Below are positions 15,065 to 23,535 of a stretch of DNA of 36,745 nucleotides, in pieces. The stretch is from Clostridia bacterium. Lineage in GTDB: Bacteria > Bacillota > Clostridia > Christensenellales > DUVY01. Numbering within the stretch: the stretch's first letter is position 1; every line of letters begins with the position of its first letter. A program made the position numbers and the translations under genes. Under the pieces are notes generated by a model. The model searched no databases. It was not told the DNA's origin and saw only the letters and a list, made by a program, of their open reading frames with translations. Location: contig DATCJR010000091.1 in the NCBI GenBank assembly GCA_036562685.1, positions 1 to 36,745 on the forward strand, read 5' to 3'.

Positions 15065-15370
15065 CTATTTCTTGTGAGCGTTTTGCTCTAATAAATATTG
15101 ATAAAGTTCATCATTTACTTCGGCGTAAGTTTCCATTGCATCCAGCATCTCACCGTTATGCTTTCCGTCTCGTATTGCAAGAGCATTTGCATAAGTCAGC
15201 TTTCCAACAGAATTAATTGATTTTAAGATAAGGATGTTTTCTTTGGCTATAACCTTATCTCGTTCCTCGTCCTGTCTGTCTTTACGCTTAAAGTATCTTT
15301 GCAAAAAGAAAAGCGCCATACCCGATATGACGCTTGCAAACACTGATATTATAATTGTTATTACATCCAA
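15065..15370 (-). CDS. Small single-TM phage protein, possible lysis accessory
   Basis: The 101-residue protein begins with a hydrophobic segment (residues 4-23), followed by a basic/acidic stretch YFKRKDRQDEERDKV and a helical end. One TM with a cytoplasmic coil is common in small phage proteins near holins, including anti-holins and spanin-like helpers, but no family is clear. It lies 12 bases upstream of the holin-like gene on the same transcript, with its own SD-like sequence. Confidence 0.55.
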   Translation of the reverse strand: MDVITIIISVFASVISGMALFFLQRYFKRKDRQDEERDKVIAKENILILKSINSVGKLTYANALAIRDGKHNGEMLDAMETYAEVNDELYQYLLEQNAHKK

Positions 15371-15383
15371 TCTTCTTTCTCCT

Positions 15384-15776
15384 CTATTTTAGCCAGTCTG
15401 GTTTATCTGGTATTACCCTAGTTTCTGGAGCATTTAGCCAAGCGGTATACCAATCTTGAAACTCTTGTTTCTGTGTGTCCGTAAAGTTAACGTAAACAGT
15501 GTTGTACCACATTTGACTTCTATCTGTTATGCTGAAGCACTCTTCTTCCCTTCTTAGGCGTATATTTAAAAGCACCAATTCGTCAGGGAATATCCTATCT
15601 TTTTCAACAATACTGTCTTCTTCAAAGAACAACGCCCTGTCACCAGGTGTTGAAAAAAACCTTTCATACAGGGTATCATCGTCAATCTCTTTATATGGTT
15701 CAATCACTTCGTCCGTCGTATCTTCCATGTATACACGTAGTATCATATTATTCGTGTCATAGCTTGCTTTAACCAT
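15384..15776 (-). CDS. Phage protein, possible tail-fibre assembly factor
   Basis: The 130-residue acidic protein directly follows the tail-fibre gene. Its C-terminus, FQDWYTAWLNAPETRVIPDK ending in Pro-Asp-Trp, recalls the end of tail-fibre assembly chaperones, which commonly finish with a Trp-Pro-rich segment and lie next to the fibre gene. The N-terminal half contains an acidic run (EPYKEIDDDTLYERFF). The resemblance is weak and a role in fibre folding is inferred mainly from position. Confidence 0.5.
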   Translation of the reverse strand: MVKASYDTNNMILRVYMEDTTDEVIEPYKEIDDDTLYERFFSTPGDRALFFEEDSIVEKDRIFPDELVLLNIRLRREEECFSITDRSQMWYNTVYVNFTDTQKQEFQDWYTAWLNAPETRVIPDKPDWLK

Positions 15777-15787
15777 ATCTTACTCCC

Positions 15788-16627
15788 TTAACCGTATGTA
15801 TATCCTATTGCTATCCATTGTGTTGGGTTTCCGCCATATCCCCTATGTGTAAACCCAGTCGTTTCCTTACTATAGCTAAAAACCCAACCATAAAAATTAG
15901 CTGTGCCTTCTCCGCCTACATATGTAGTACATACCGTATATCTTAGGTCTGAAAAGCTTTTTCTAAAATTAACTCTATACATACCACCCGAACTGCCGCT
16001 AGGAGTATAGTATCCCCACTGAATAGTAAATCCGTCATCAAACCTTATATACGAGGACAAAGTCCCACCGCTACTAGCATCTTTATATTTTGTAAACAGA
16101 CACTGCCAATTAAACACTTCTGTCCAGTTCATATCACCTGCTGAATGTTGATGACTTGCATAAGCTGCACCTATTTCATATGCGGTTAGATTAACATTAC
16201 CCGTCCTGTATTTAGTTTCATTATTACCTTTAATTCCCGTTATCGTATTTGCTTGAGCCCCTAGTTCTATCCCGCTTAGCTTTTCTTTTTCACTAGCCGT
16301 GATATGCAAAGCAGTGTTAGCAATATGATTATCCGAACTCGTGCCTTGTGTTGATGTAGCAAAGTCAGATGCGTGCTTGCCATCCAATGTATCCGCATTG
16401 TTTGCAGTACCCGATATATCAATATTGCCTGTTCCGGTCAGAAGCGAAGCCGGTACTGACGTTATAGGTATAGTGATTGCAGATGTGCCATTAAAAGATT
16501 GGGCTGTTGCCGTTACTCCAGACAAACCTATGCTCCTTGAACTCTTTAGCTTAACGGCTATTTCTGCTTCAATAGGCAAATCAATCAGTGTGCCGTCCGC
16601 GTTCTTAATGTTCGGTCTGTACGCCAT
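15788..16627 (-). CDS. Tail fibre / receptor-binding protein
   Basis: The 279-residue protein has a fibre-like repeat region, including ISGTANNADTLDGKHASDFA (residues 71-90), a motif seen in many tail fibres. A C-terminal domain of about 110 residues follows, rich in Gly, Tyr and Trp (IRFDDGFTIQWGYYT), resembling the gp53-like C-terminal domain of phage tail fibres that may contact the host surface. Residues 131-154 (GIKGNNETKYRTGNVNLTAY plus EIGA) match residues 67-90 of the upstream fibre protein, which points to a shared joint module. It probably forms a trimeric fibre tip on the baseplate. Confidence 0.75.
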   Translation of the reverse strand: MAYRPNIKNADGTLIDLPIEAEIAVKLKSSRSIGLSGVTATAQSFNGTSAITIPITSVPASLLTGTGNIDISGTANNADTLDGKHASDFATSTQGTSSDNHIANTALHITASEKEKLSGIELGAQANTITGIKGNNETKYRTGNVNLTAYEIGAAYASHQHSAGDMNWTEVFNWQCLFTKYKDASSGGTLSSYIRFDDGFTIQWGYYTPSGSSGGMYRVNFRKSFSDLRYTVCTTYVGGEGTANFYGWVFSYSKETTGFTHRGYGGNPTQWIAIGYTYG

Positions 16628-16641
16628 TAATCATCCTCCCT

Positions 16642-17739
16642 CTATATCACCTTAAAGAACAAACCGCCTGTAGCCAAGCTTGCGCTTGGTGTCGCTTGTC
16701 CAGAAGCCCCTATCTCTATCATCTGCCCGCCCGCTATAGCAATGCCCTTAGAATTAACCTCTATTGCACTGTAAGTTCCTTCTGTTATTCCGCTGTCACC
16801 AAGATCTATTGAAATACTCTTGTCCGCACTACCGTCAATGCTTTGTGAACCAGTCCCCGATATTGCTGAGCCGTCACTCTTAATCCCTGAACCTACGCTA
16901 ACATCAATCGTTCTTGCTGTCGTCCATTTACCAGCAATATTTGCTGTATTTGAACTCGTTGCAGTATCAGCAGCAGCGGCTTTAGGTACTTTGGTTGTGC
17001 CGTTAACAATGTTTGATATATCGAAAGCATTTGCAGTAGCTGAACTCTTAGCTGAATCGGCTGTAGCCTTAACTTCATTGACAGCTCCGGATACTGTTTT
17101 GTCCGTTGTGCTGAAAGCTGAATCTGTTATGGTCTGATAGTCAGTCAAATCAACCTTTGCTGTTTCCAATCGGCTGATTTCATAGTACCCGTAAGTACCT
17201 GTATTTGTTTCAAGTACAGCACTTATCCAGTAATCCGGCACATCAATATCTTTTATATATAGGTTGTCACCAACCTTGTATGCAGTACTATCAGCAGTTT
17301 TAAGTACTGTTGTCATATTGGAGACAGTTTCAAATACTCCGGCTTTTTGTCTGCCTTCGGCAATCGCATACGCACTGTCTGCTTTGCCCTGAGCATTACT
17401 GACTAATCCCCTTATATCGCTGTGAGCTGTTAAGTTTATATTGTGCTCGTCAACAGCACCTAAGCTTTCAGCACCGATATTAGTAGCCGTTATATTTACT
17501 TGACCTTTTCGGTACTCTGACTCAGCGTTACCTTTAACACCAGTAACTACCCCTCCGTCAGTAATTGATTTTACCTTTGCTGCTATCTCATCAATAGCAG
17601 TTTTTGTGTTTGTTGCTGTCAGTGCTGACTCTGTGTTATCATATAGCACTATATCCGCATCGGTCTCCGGATGTAATAGCAATGAGTCGCTTGCCGATAC
17701 CTTCTGTATGATCTGATATTGTTTAGTTGTTTGAGCCAT
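16642..17739 (-). CDS. Tail fibre / baseplate-attached structural protein
   Basis: The 365-residue protein is rich in Ala, Ser, Thr and Asp, as fibre shafts are. A coiled segment with repeated TADSAKSSATA lies near the middle. The end (AGKWTTARTIDV, SIDGSADKSISIDL, YSAIEVNSKGIAIAGG) follows the common tail-fibre pattern of Gly-Lys-Trp-Thr-Thr-Ala-Arg blocks. The module at residues 67-90 recurs in the next fibre gene. The stop overlaps the region of the next start closely, consistent with co-translation in the tail-tip group. Confidence 0.7.
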   Translation of the reverse strand: MAQTTKQYQIIQKVSASDSLLLHPETDADIVLYDNTESALTATNTKTAIDEIAAKVKSITDGGVVTGVKGNAESEYRKGQVNITATNIGAESLGAVDEHNINLTAHSDIRGLVSNAQGKADSAYAIAEGRQKAGVFETVSNMTTVLKTADSTAYKVGDNLYIKDIDVPDYWISAVLETNTGTYGYYEISRLETAKVDLTDYQTITDSAFSTTDKTVSGAVNEVKATADSAKSSATANAFDISNIVNGTTKVPKAAAADTATSSNTANIAGKWTTARTIDVSVGSGIKSDGSAISGTGSQSIDGSADKSISIDLGDSGITEGTYSAIEVNSKGIAIAGGQMIEIGASGQATPSASLATGGLFFKVI

Positions 17740-18134
17740 TAGATTTCTCCCTTTAGTAAAAATACATAGTTACCTATCTGCAAGTCAGTTGGCATTACCT
17801 CAGCTGTTTTTACCCTGCCTTCAGTTATTTCTTTTAATGCTATCTTTTCGGCATTATCTGCCGATGAGAGCACCAATAGATATGAGCCGTCAATTACATC
17901 AGCTAAATCTACTTGAACATAATCGCCGAGGCGAGAAGATAAAAGATTGAGTTCTTTTGCTGCTTTATCGCCATTAAGCTCAATTCCGTTAATCTTAGGC
18001 TTGTTTGTAAGTCTAGGATAATCATCAGAAACCGTTATGTCCTTATCCAGCGCGACACTAACTTCATCTCTTTGTGTGACACTACACCGTATATCTACAC
18101 CTTTCTTGATATTGCACTTTATATTCTCACCCAC
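17739..18134 (-). CDS. Phage structural protein of the baseplate/fibre group
   Basis: The 131-residue protein starts at GTG 18134, with GAAGGT as SD, and overlaps the preceding gene by eight bases. A segment YPRLTNKPKINGIELNGDKA is a joint often found in Firmicutes baseplate and fibre-connector proteins, where a short peptide links a baseplate domain to a fibre. The rest shows mixed strand-like segments. The function is inferred from that segment and the neighbours. Confidence 0.55.
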   Translation of the reverse strand: MGENIKCNIKKGVDIRCSVTQRDEVSVALDKDITVSDDYPRLTNKPKINGIELNGDKAAKELNLLSSRLGDYVQVDLADVIDGSYLLVLSSADNAEKIALKEITEGRVKTAEVMPTDLQIGNYVFLLKGEI

Positions 18135-18435
18135 TGTTTACCTTCTTTAGAACTTCTATTAGTCCGTTATGCTCGGCGGTTATGACCTCTCCACTTTTGA
18201 AATATATAGTTATATCAAAGCTTGAAAACCCTGGTGGAAAAGCAATCGTCTGTTCTTTTTCAAGCCGTACAAGATATCCTTGATTAGTCAACTGCGCTGC
18301 AATAGATATGTTCAATCTCTTACTAGAAAACAGCACTTTATCAACTGTGTTAGCTTCAACACCCTCAAGCTCGATTTCCGCATCAAACACATCGCCCTGA
18401 ATAATAGTTAAAATTTCACACCTCCATAAACACAA
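18127..18435 (-). CDS. Small phage baseplate-region protein, start uncertain
   Basis: The frame can begin at TTG 18435 (102 residues), but that codon has no convincing SD. A strong SD, GGAGG at 18421-18425, lies inside the frame, and six bases after it is ATT at 18412-18414. Initiation there would give a protein starting LTIIQGDVFDAEIELEG, a natural-looking N-terminus with no extra Cys/Trp-rich leader. AUU starts are rare but known (infC). The product is an all-strand protein of 95-102 residues of unknown function, within the tail-tip group and overlapping both neighbours. Confidence 0.6.
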   Translation of the reverse strand: MCLWRCEILTIIQGDVFDAEIELEGVEANTVDKVLFSSKRLNISIAAQLTNQGYLVRLEKEQTIAFPPGFSSFDITIYFKSGEVITAEHNGLIEVLKKVNSG

Positions 18436-18595
18436 GACCGTTGACAGTATTTATTTCGCCTGTCTTCTTATTGACTTCAACCTTGCAAGATATTTCTTTT
18501 AGGTGTTTTTCGTTTATCGCTAAAGTATTAAAAATGGCGGGTGTCACCTGACTGCCCGCCGTATAATCGCTCTTTGGCTCGTTCCAATCCGCCAT
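18416..18595 (-). CDS. Small phage protein of 59 residues
   Basis: A short gene fills the space between the 592-residue tail protein and the next small gene. It starts at ATG 18595 after the SD AGGAGAAG, reads MADWNEPKSDYTAGSQVTPA at its N-terminus, and ends LVFMEV before TGA at 18416-18418. The good SD, the tight fit (13 bases after the upstream stop) and the overlap with the following gene support it as real. The Ala-Asp-Trp start with a Tyr-Thr-Ala-Gly motif is common in small baseplate-region proteins of Firmicutes phages. The function is unknown. Confidence 0.7.
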   Translation of the reverse strand: MADWNEPKSDYTAGSQVTPAIFNTLAINEKHLKEISCKVEVNKKTGEINTVNGLVFMEV

Positions 18596-18607
18596 CTAAC
18601 TTCTCCT

Positions 18608-20386
18608 TTATTTCTTTCTCCCTCTAGTTTCCTGTCTAAGCCCGCCATCATAAATAAATCTATTATGCTCACAAACTAGTTGTTTGCTGTCCTCGAACCT
18701 GTCGGTATATGTGTATTCGTCTGTTAGGTCTAGCTTGGTATTACCTTGCCACACGGCCGTAACAACGCCCTCACCTGGGCGAAGTTTTTGCAATAGTTTG
18801 AAAGCTATCCCATTTGCGTGTTCATAACTTTGCACAAGGGCTGTTGTTGAATGGCTATATTCTGTTACACCGAATTGCTTTATACTATCCTCATCTCTTG
18901 CCTTTACTGTCATTGTATTTGTAGATATGGCATTACCTGTAACCTTTATTATTGCCGTTTGGTTTTGTGTGTCTGTATTAGTTACAGTAACCTCACCTGC
19001 GTTAACACCAAGTTTAATATTTGATATTGTTAGATATGGATTATCTGACTCTACAAAAGCGTCTGCTATTTCAGAGCTAAAATCAAGGCTTAACACAATC
19101 GACTCCAAACCTGTCATTGTTACTTGTGTTTGAGCAACAGTCATAATATCTTCAGACACTAGGACTTCGCTGTACTCGACCTTCACCTCGTTTGCAAACT
19201 CAGTCAGGCTTATATTAGATGATGCTGAGAACATATTTCCGCTGTGTATATTAACATCACTTTGCTTAATTGTGCTATTCTCATCTGCTATCACTATACG
19301 GTCAAGTCTATTTATATATATCCGGCATAACGCTGAATTTGCTATTTCCTGAAGCGCGTCCCAATACGAGCATTTCGGCATGTATGCACTTGGTATAATT
19401 ACATCAGCAAGGCTTTCAGATATTATATATCCATCGCTATTTAGACCAAGGCTAGAGAGTATATCCTCTGTGATTTCTTTTATTGACACATTTTCAGTAA
19501 ACGGGAAGCCTATATATGTCTTGTTCTGCAGCCGCATGAGCTTGTCTGTTGCTGAACACTTAACCCACTGGCTGTCTTGGCTTATCTGCCATTCATCTGA
19601 ATAAAAAGTGCCTAGCTTGGTGTACTCTATGCCCCCATCTTTTTCGATACCGATATATGGGATGAGTTTTCTATTAAGCATCATCAATGTACGTAAATAT
19701 CCTTTATCAAACTTACGGTTATGGTTATATATACTCACTGTCATTGCGTCTGAGGTTATGTTGTAGTTGAGCTCGGCTGAACCCAGTTCCTCACTTACTT
19801 CAAACATCTCAACGGCATCACCCTGATAGCTCTCATACAGCCTGTCGTAAAACTTGAGGATCTTGGCACAAGCATTGGGAAGGCTCCATTTAGATATAGT
19901 CAGCCGTATCCGTGTTATATCGTCAATCATAGGCTCTAACTTTACTTCTATATTATTGTTGTCCGTTATGCTCTCTGTCGTTATCTCTACATCATCGGTA
20001 TAGTATGTAATCGTGAAGTCTACGGGGTATTGATTTAGTTTTACATCGCCTAAGATGATCCAAGAGATTATAGGTCTTTGAACGAATGACAATTCCAGAT
20101 ACGGCTTAGTCCCTAAGAAATTACCGTTTTCGTTACTGAGTGATTTACTCCACCATCCAACAACACAACTTTCATCCAGCATCTGAAAAGAATCATCCAT
20201 TAATGCGTTACCGTCCATTGTACATGCTTTGACCGTGGGCAGAAGAAAACCTTTAAACACTTCCTCCGGATGACTTATTTGCGCAAGACTGTTTGATACA
20301 GGCACGATATCGTCGTTTATCTGGCTGTCGCTATAGATGATATCAACACGTCCATATACTTTACGTGGATTGTCTGAATATTCCAT
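18608..20386 (-). CDS. Phage tail/baseplate protein (tail-tip hub candidate)
   Basis: The 592-residue protein follows the distal-tail-like gene, the usual place of the tail-associated hub. The first third reads like a fibre- or carbohydrate-binding strand domain (WWSKSLSNENGNF, SWIILGD). Residues about 200-400 resemble baseplate hub proteins: GIEYTKLGTFYSDEWQIS, then ATDKLMRLQNKTY, then a winged stretch ITEDILSSLGL and YWDALQEIANSALCRIYINR. The last part contains strand repeats. No lysozyme or peptidase motif is seen. SD GAGAGGTGAG lies shortly before the ATG. Confidence 0.7.
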   Translation of the reverse strand: MEYSDNPRKVYGRVDIIYSDSQINDDIVPVSNSLAQISHPEEVFKGFLLPTVKACTMDGNALMDDSFQMLDESCVVGWWSKSLSNENGNFLGTKPYLELSFVQRPIISWIILGDVKLNQYPVDFTITYYTDDVEITTESITDNNNIEVKLEPMIDDITRIRLTISKWSLPNACAKILKFYDRLYESYQGDAVEMFEVSEELGSAELNYNITSDAMTVSIYNHNRKFDKGYLRTLMMLNRKLIPYIGIEKDGGIEYTKLGTFYSDEWQISQDSQWVKCSATDKLMRLQNKTYIGFPFTENVSIKEITEDILSSLGLNSDGYIISESLADVIIPSAYMPKCSYWDALQEIANSALCRIYINRLDRIVIADENSTIKQSDVNIHSGNMFSASSNISLTEFANEVKVEYSEVLVSEDIMTVAQTQVTMTGLESIVLSLDFSSEIADAFVESDNPYLTISNIKLGVNAGEVTVTNTDTQNQTAIIKVTGNAISTNTMTVKARDEDSIKQFGVTEYSHSTTALVQSYEHANGIAFKLLQKLRPGEGVVTAVWQGNTKLDLTDEYTYTDRFEDSKQLVCEHNRFIYDGGLRQETRGRKK

Positions 20387-20393
20387 TATTAGC

Positions 20394-20750
20394 TCACCTC
20401 TCTACAAAGCTAACTGATACGCCCTGCCACATCAATCTCTTTCTTGCCCAGTCATAATACGGCATGTATGTAAGGTCTGTTCCTCTTGCTGTTATTGTCT
20501 TTATATCAGTCTTTTCGGCAGTGTTATAATCAATAGTAACAAACGCATCTGAGCGTAATTCCGAAGCTAACAGCTTCATGTCCGTGTCCGATAGATAATC
20601 CCAAGACACATCAATCTTATCTTTACTCCCGATTAAATCCACCACCATTGTCCCGTCCATAGTCCTTTCATATTTATCCAAAGACTCAAAGGAATGTGTA
20701 ATTTCAGTCGGTTGTCTTATACTCTTTGAGTTTATTCTGAAAAACACCAT
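20394..20750 (-). CDS. Small tail protein after the tape measure (distal-tail position)
   Basis: The 118-residue protein lies between the tape measure and the hub candidate, where siphoviruses encode the distal tail protein. It reads as strands and short helices (DVSWDYLSDTDMKLLASELR, then FVTIDYNTAEKTD), and from memory it fits the DUF6711-type tail proteins; this was not checked by search. Its start is three bases beyond the tape-measure stop, with AAAGGATG as SD. It probably caps the tube or joins it to the hub. Confidence 0.6.
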   Translation of the reverse strand: MVFFRINSKSIRQPTEITHSFESLDKYERTMDGTMVVDLIGSKDKIDVSWDYLSDTDMKLLASELRSDAFVTIDYNTAEKTDIKTITARGTDLTYMPYYDWARKRLMWQGVSVSFVER

Positions 20751-20752
20751 AA

Positions 20753-23440
20753 TTACACATCCTTTAAGACAATACCCTGACGCTTATATTCTCTATTTAG
20801 CTTAGGCATTATCAGTCTTGCAAAAGTCTGCCCATCTATATTAAGGTTTATTACACCTTTCTCCTGTTGGTCTGTTTCACGCAATGCATACATTCCTTGT
20901 AAGAGCCCGTTCACAACATCACTGCTTGGGCTATACCCTGCGTTTACCATTGCTCTGGGCGATGATGTTATGTTCATTGACCCTGCAATACTCATTGCGG
21001 CTCTTTGTATATTAGGCATGCCGTTGTAGAAGTCTTTTTCCATCATACCAAGCAGATTAGGTATCCATTCATCAGCAGTTCTACCGGGGCCTTTCTTGGT
21101 AGGGCTGCCAAAACCCAAAAAGTCTTTTATCGTCTGACCGATATTTGTTACTCCGTCAACCACCCAGTCCCATGCTTTTTTTATTCCGTTCCAGATGTTT
21201 TCAATAAGGCCTTTACCCCAATTGAATGCGTCCGAGCATAAACCCTTAAAAAAGTCCCCTATACTTGAGAACAGTCCCGTTATCCCGTCCCAGACCCAAG
21301 AACATGCTGACTTTATTCCTTCCCAAATGTTCGTAAAAAAACCTTTAATTCCAGTCCAGGCACTTTCAAAAACATCACTTATGCTGCCGCCTAGATTAGA
21401 AAAGAATTTGCCAACACCTTCGCAAAAGCCTTTTATGAATTCCCAAATAGCAAGAAAGATGTTCTTAATAGCGCTCCACACACCGCTCGCAATGTTTTTC
21501 ATGTGCTCCCAAGCTTCCGACCAATCGCCTCGAAGCAACGCACATACAAGCTGTATCTTTTCTAGTACTACCTTAGCAATGTCTATGACCGCTTGTATAA
21601 GGGGACCGAGGCTTGAGATTATACCGTTGATTACGCCCATAACTATGCCAAGCAAGACTAATACTAGTCCTCCGATTAACTCAAATACAGGTTTTAAGGT
21701 TTCATACAGGCTGACTAGTGTGTCCCAGAGTGAGGAAAACAAGCTCTTGATGTTCTCCCAGATAGGTCTTATGTATGTTATGAACTTGATTATTCCGTTT
21801 GAGATAATATCAAAAGCTGTAAGGGCAATTTCCCAAATGAGTTTAAATAACGTACTTACAGTCGTCCATATCTTAGCACCGTTTTTCTCCCAAAAGTTCA
21901 TAATGCCGTTTATTGTATCCAGCACTATTTCCTTAACATACGGCCAGACTTTAGCGGCGATTTTAACAACCTTTCCGAACACCGATTTTATAACTGTCCA
22001 GATGTTTTTAAATGCTGATATGGCTTGCGCTATTACCTTCTCACCGTTTTTATCCCACCATTTCTTTATCTTAGTAACGGCATTAAGTATATATCCTTTT
22101 ATCTTATCCCAGATATCAAGTACTGCCGTGCGGAACTCTTCATTGGTATCCCATAGATGCTTGACGACTAGTACTACTGCTGTAAGGATTGCTATGATAA
22201 GACCGATTTTAGAAAACAACAAAGACCCCACCTTTGTAATCAAACTCATGCTTGACATAAGCTTACCTAAAACAAGCAGTAACGGTCCTATGGCTGCGGC
22301 CAATAGTGCGATAGTTACTATTTGTTTCCTTGTCCCGTCGGACAGTGACATAATCTTAATTAATAAAGGGGTTATGTATTTCTGTATTAATTCTCGAATG
22401 ATAGGAATAAGGATATCACCGAATTGCAGAGCAATCTCTTCTACTTGGGACTCAAGCTCAGCGTATTCGCCCTGAAGAGTGTCAAGCTGCATTGCTGCCA
22501 TTTCATTAGCTGAGTTTGTGCCTGTAATGGCGTCTGTCATTTCCCTGACAGCATCGCCGCCTGCCGAAAACAATGCGAGCATGCCCGGTCCTGCTCTTGC
22601 GCCAAACACTTCCATTGCCTGTGCTGTCGTGATCCCGCTCTTTGAAAGAGTATCCAAGATATCTGCAAAGCTGTTCGTGGTCGGATCAAGATTCTTTAGG
22701 TCTATATTAAGTTCTTCAAAAATCTTTTTTGCCGATGAGGTTGGGTTCATAAGTGAAACAAGTGCTTGCCTTAATGATGTTCCTGCCATTGACCCATCAT
22801 AGCCGGCGTTATATAGTACAGATAAAGCACCCGAGGTTTCTTCAATTGAATATCCGAGCGAATGTGCTACTGGTCCCACATACGACATTGAAGTGCCAAG
22901 ATTATCTAGAGTAGCTTGAGAATATCCTATTGCTGCTGCAAACACATTGGCTACCCTGTCAGCACTTTCGGCTTTTAGTCCAAACTGATTAAGTGCTGCT
23001 ACTACCGTGTCCGTAGTAAAAGCTAAATCATTCTGTGTTGCTGAGGCTAGGTTAAGTGTTGGTTCTATCGCTGATGCCATTTGATCAACCTTGTATCCTG
23101 CTGAAGCCATGTAGTATAGGGCATCGGCTGCATCTGATGCTGAGAAGACTGTTTTTGCACCCATTTCACGTGCAATGTCTTTCATCCTAGCAAGCTCTTC
23201 TGCCGTTGCATTAGATACTGAGCCTGCGTTAGCCATACTTTGCTCAAAGTCTTTGGAAAGTGATACGATTTTGTTGCCGAGTGCTGCTATTGGCACGGTT
23301 AGTGATGCTGTTAGCTTTGAACCTATTTTAGTTATATTAGAAGCTGCGTTTTTTAAAGTCTTCTGTGCTGTCTTTAGTCCGTTAGATAATGAAGAGATGT
23401 CCGCTGCTATTTTTACGACTAGGTTACGTATTACTGCCAA
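20753..23440 (-). CDS. Tail tape measure protein
   Basis: The tape measure sets tail length and passes into the host envelope during DNA entry. The 895-residue protein starts with the TP901-type core (ISSLSNGLKTAQKTLKNAAS, then GAKTVFSASDAADALYYMAS and YDGSMAGTSLRQALVSLMNP). It continues with hydrophobic stretches near residues 345-420 and 560-600. The C-terminal part is rich in Trp and Gly amphipathic repeats (WSAIKNIFLAIWEFIKGF, WTGIKGFFTNIWEGIKSA). At the usual 1.5 angstrom per residue it implies a tail of about 130 nm. No lysozyme or peptidase domain was recognised. The Fic cassette separates it from the tail chaperones. Confidence 0.92.
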   Translation of the reverse strand: MAVIRNLVVKIAADISSLSNGLKTAQKTLKNAASNITKIGSKLTASLTVPIAALGNKIVSLSKDFEQSMANAGSVSNATAEELARMKDIAREMGAKTVFSASDAADALYYMASAGYKVDQMASAIEPTLNLASATQNDLAFTTDTVVAALNQFGLKAESADRVANVFAAAIGYSQATLDNLGTSMSYVGPVAHSLGYSIEETSGALSVLYNAGYDGSMAGTSLRQALVSLMNPTSSAKKIFEELNIDLKNLDPTTNSFADILDTLSKSGITTAQAMEVFGARAGPGMLALFSAGGDAVREMTDAITGTNSANEMAAMQLDTLQGEYAELESQVEEIALQFGDILIPIIRELIQKYITPLLIKIMSLSDGTRKQIVTIALLAAAIGPLLLVLGKLMSSMSLITKVGSLLFSKIGLIIAILTAVVLVVKHLWDTNEEFRTAVLDIWDKIKGYILNAVTKIKKWWDKNGEKVIAQAISAFKNIWTVIKSVFGKVVKIAAKVWPYVKEIVLDTINGIMNFWEKNGAKIWTTVSTLFKLIWEIALTAFDIISNGIIKFITYIRPIWENIKSLFSSLWDTLVSLYETLKPVFELIGGLVLVLLGIVMGVINGIISSLGPLIQAVIDIAKVVLEKIQLVCALLRGDWSEAWEHMKNIASGVWSAIKNIFLAIWEFIKGFCEGVGKFFSNLGGSISDVFESAWTGIKGFFTNIWEGIKSACSWVWDGITGLFSSIGDFFKGLCSDAFNWGKGLIENIWNGIKKAWDWVVDGVTNIGQTIKDFLGFGSPTKKGPGRTADEWIPNLLGMMEKDFYNGMPNIQRAAMSIAGSMNITSSPRAMVNAGYSPSSDVVNGLLQGMYALRETDQQEKGVINLNIDGQTFARLIMPKLNREYKRQGIVLKDV

Positions 23441-23472
23441 TGGAACACCTCTCTTTTATTTAGTTTTGCACA

Positions 23473-23503
23473 TAAAAAAAGCAAGTCCAAAGATGAACTT
23501 GCT
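23473..23503 (-). terminator. Terminator of the Fic cassette
   Basis: AGCAAGT (23480-23486) pairs with ACTTGCT (23497-23503). On the minus strand the stem is followed by TTTTTTTATG. It lies between the Fic gene and the tape measure gene. Confidence 0.8.
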
Positions 23504-23535
23504 CTCTAATTTCTAATATTAATTATTTAACTACC

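Noticed and set aside
21195-22475. A long plus-strand frame (426 codons) opposite the tape measure gene.
   Set aside because: It is an antisense shadow: Pro/Ser/Thr-rich from the complement of the repetitive tape measure, with no SD and no recognisable domain.
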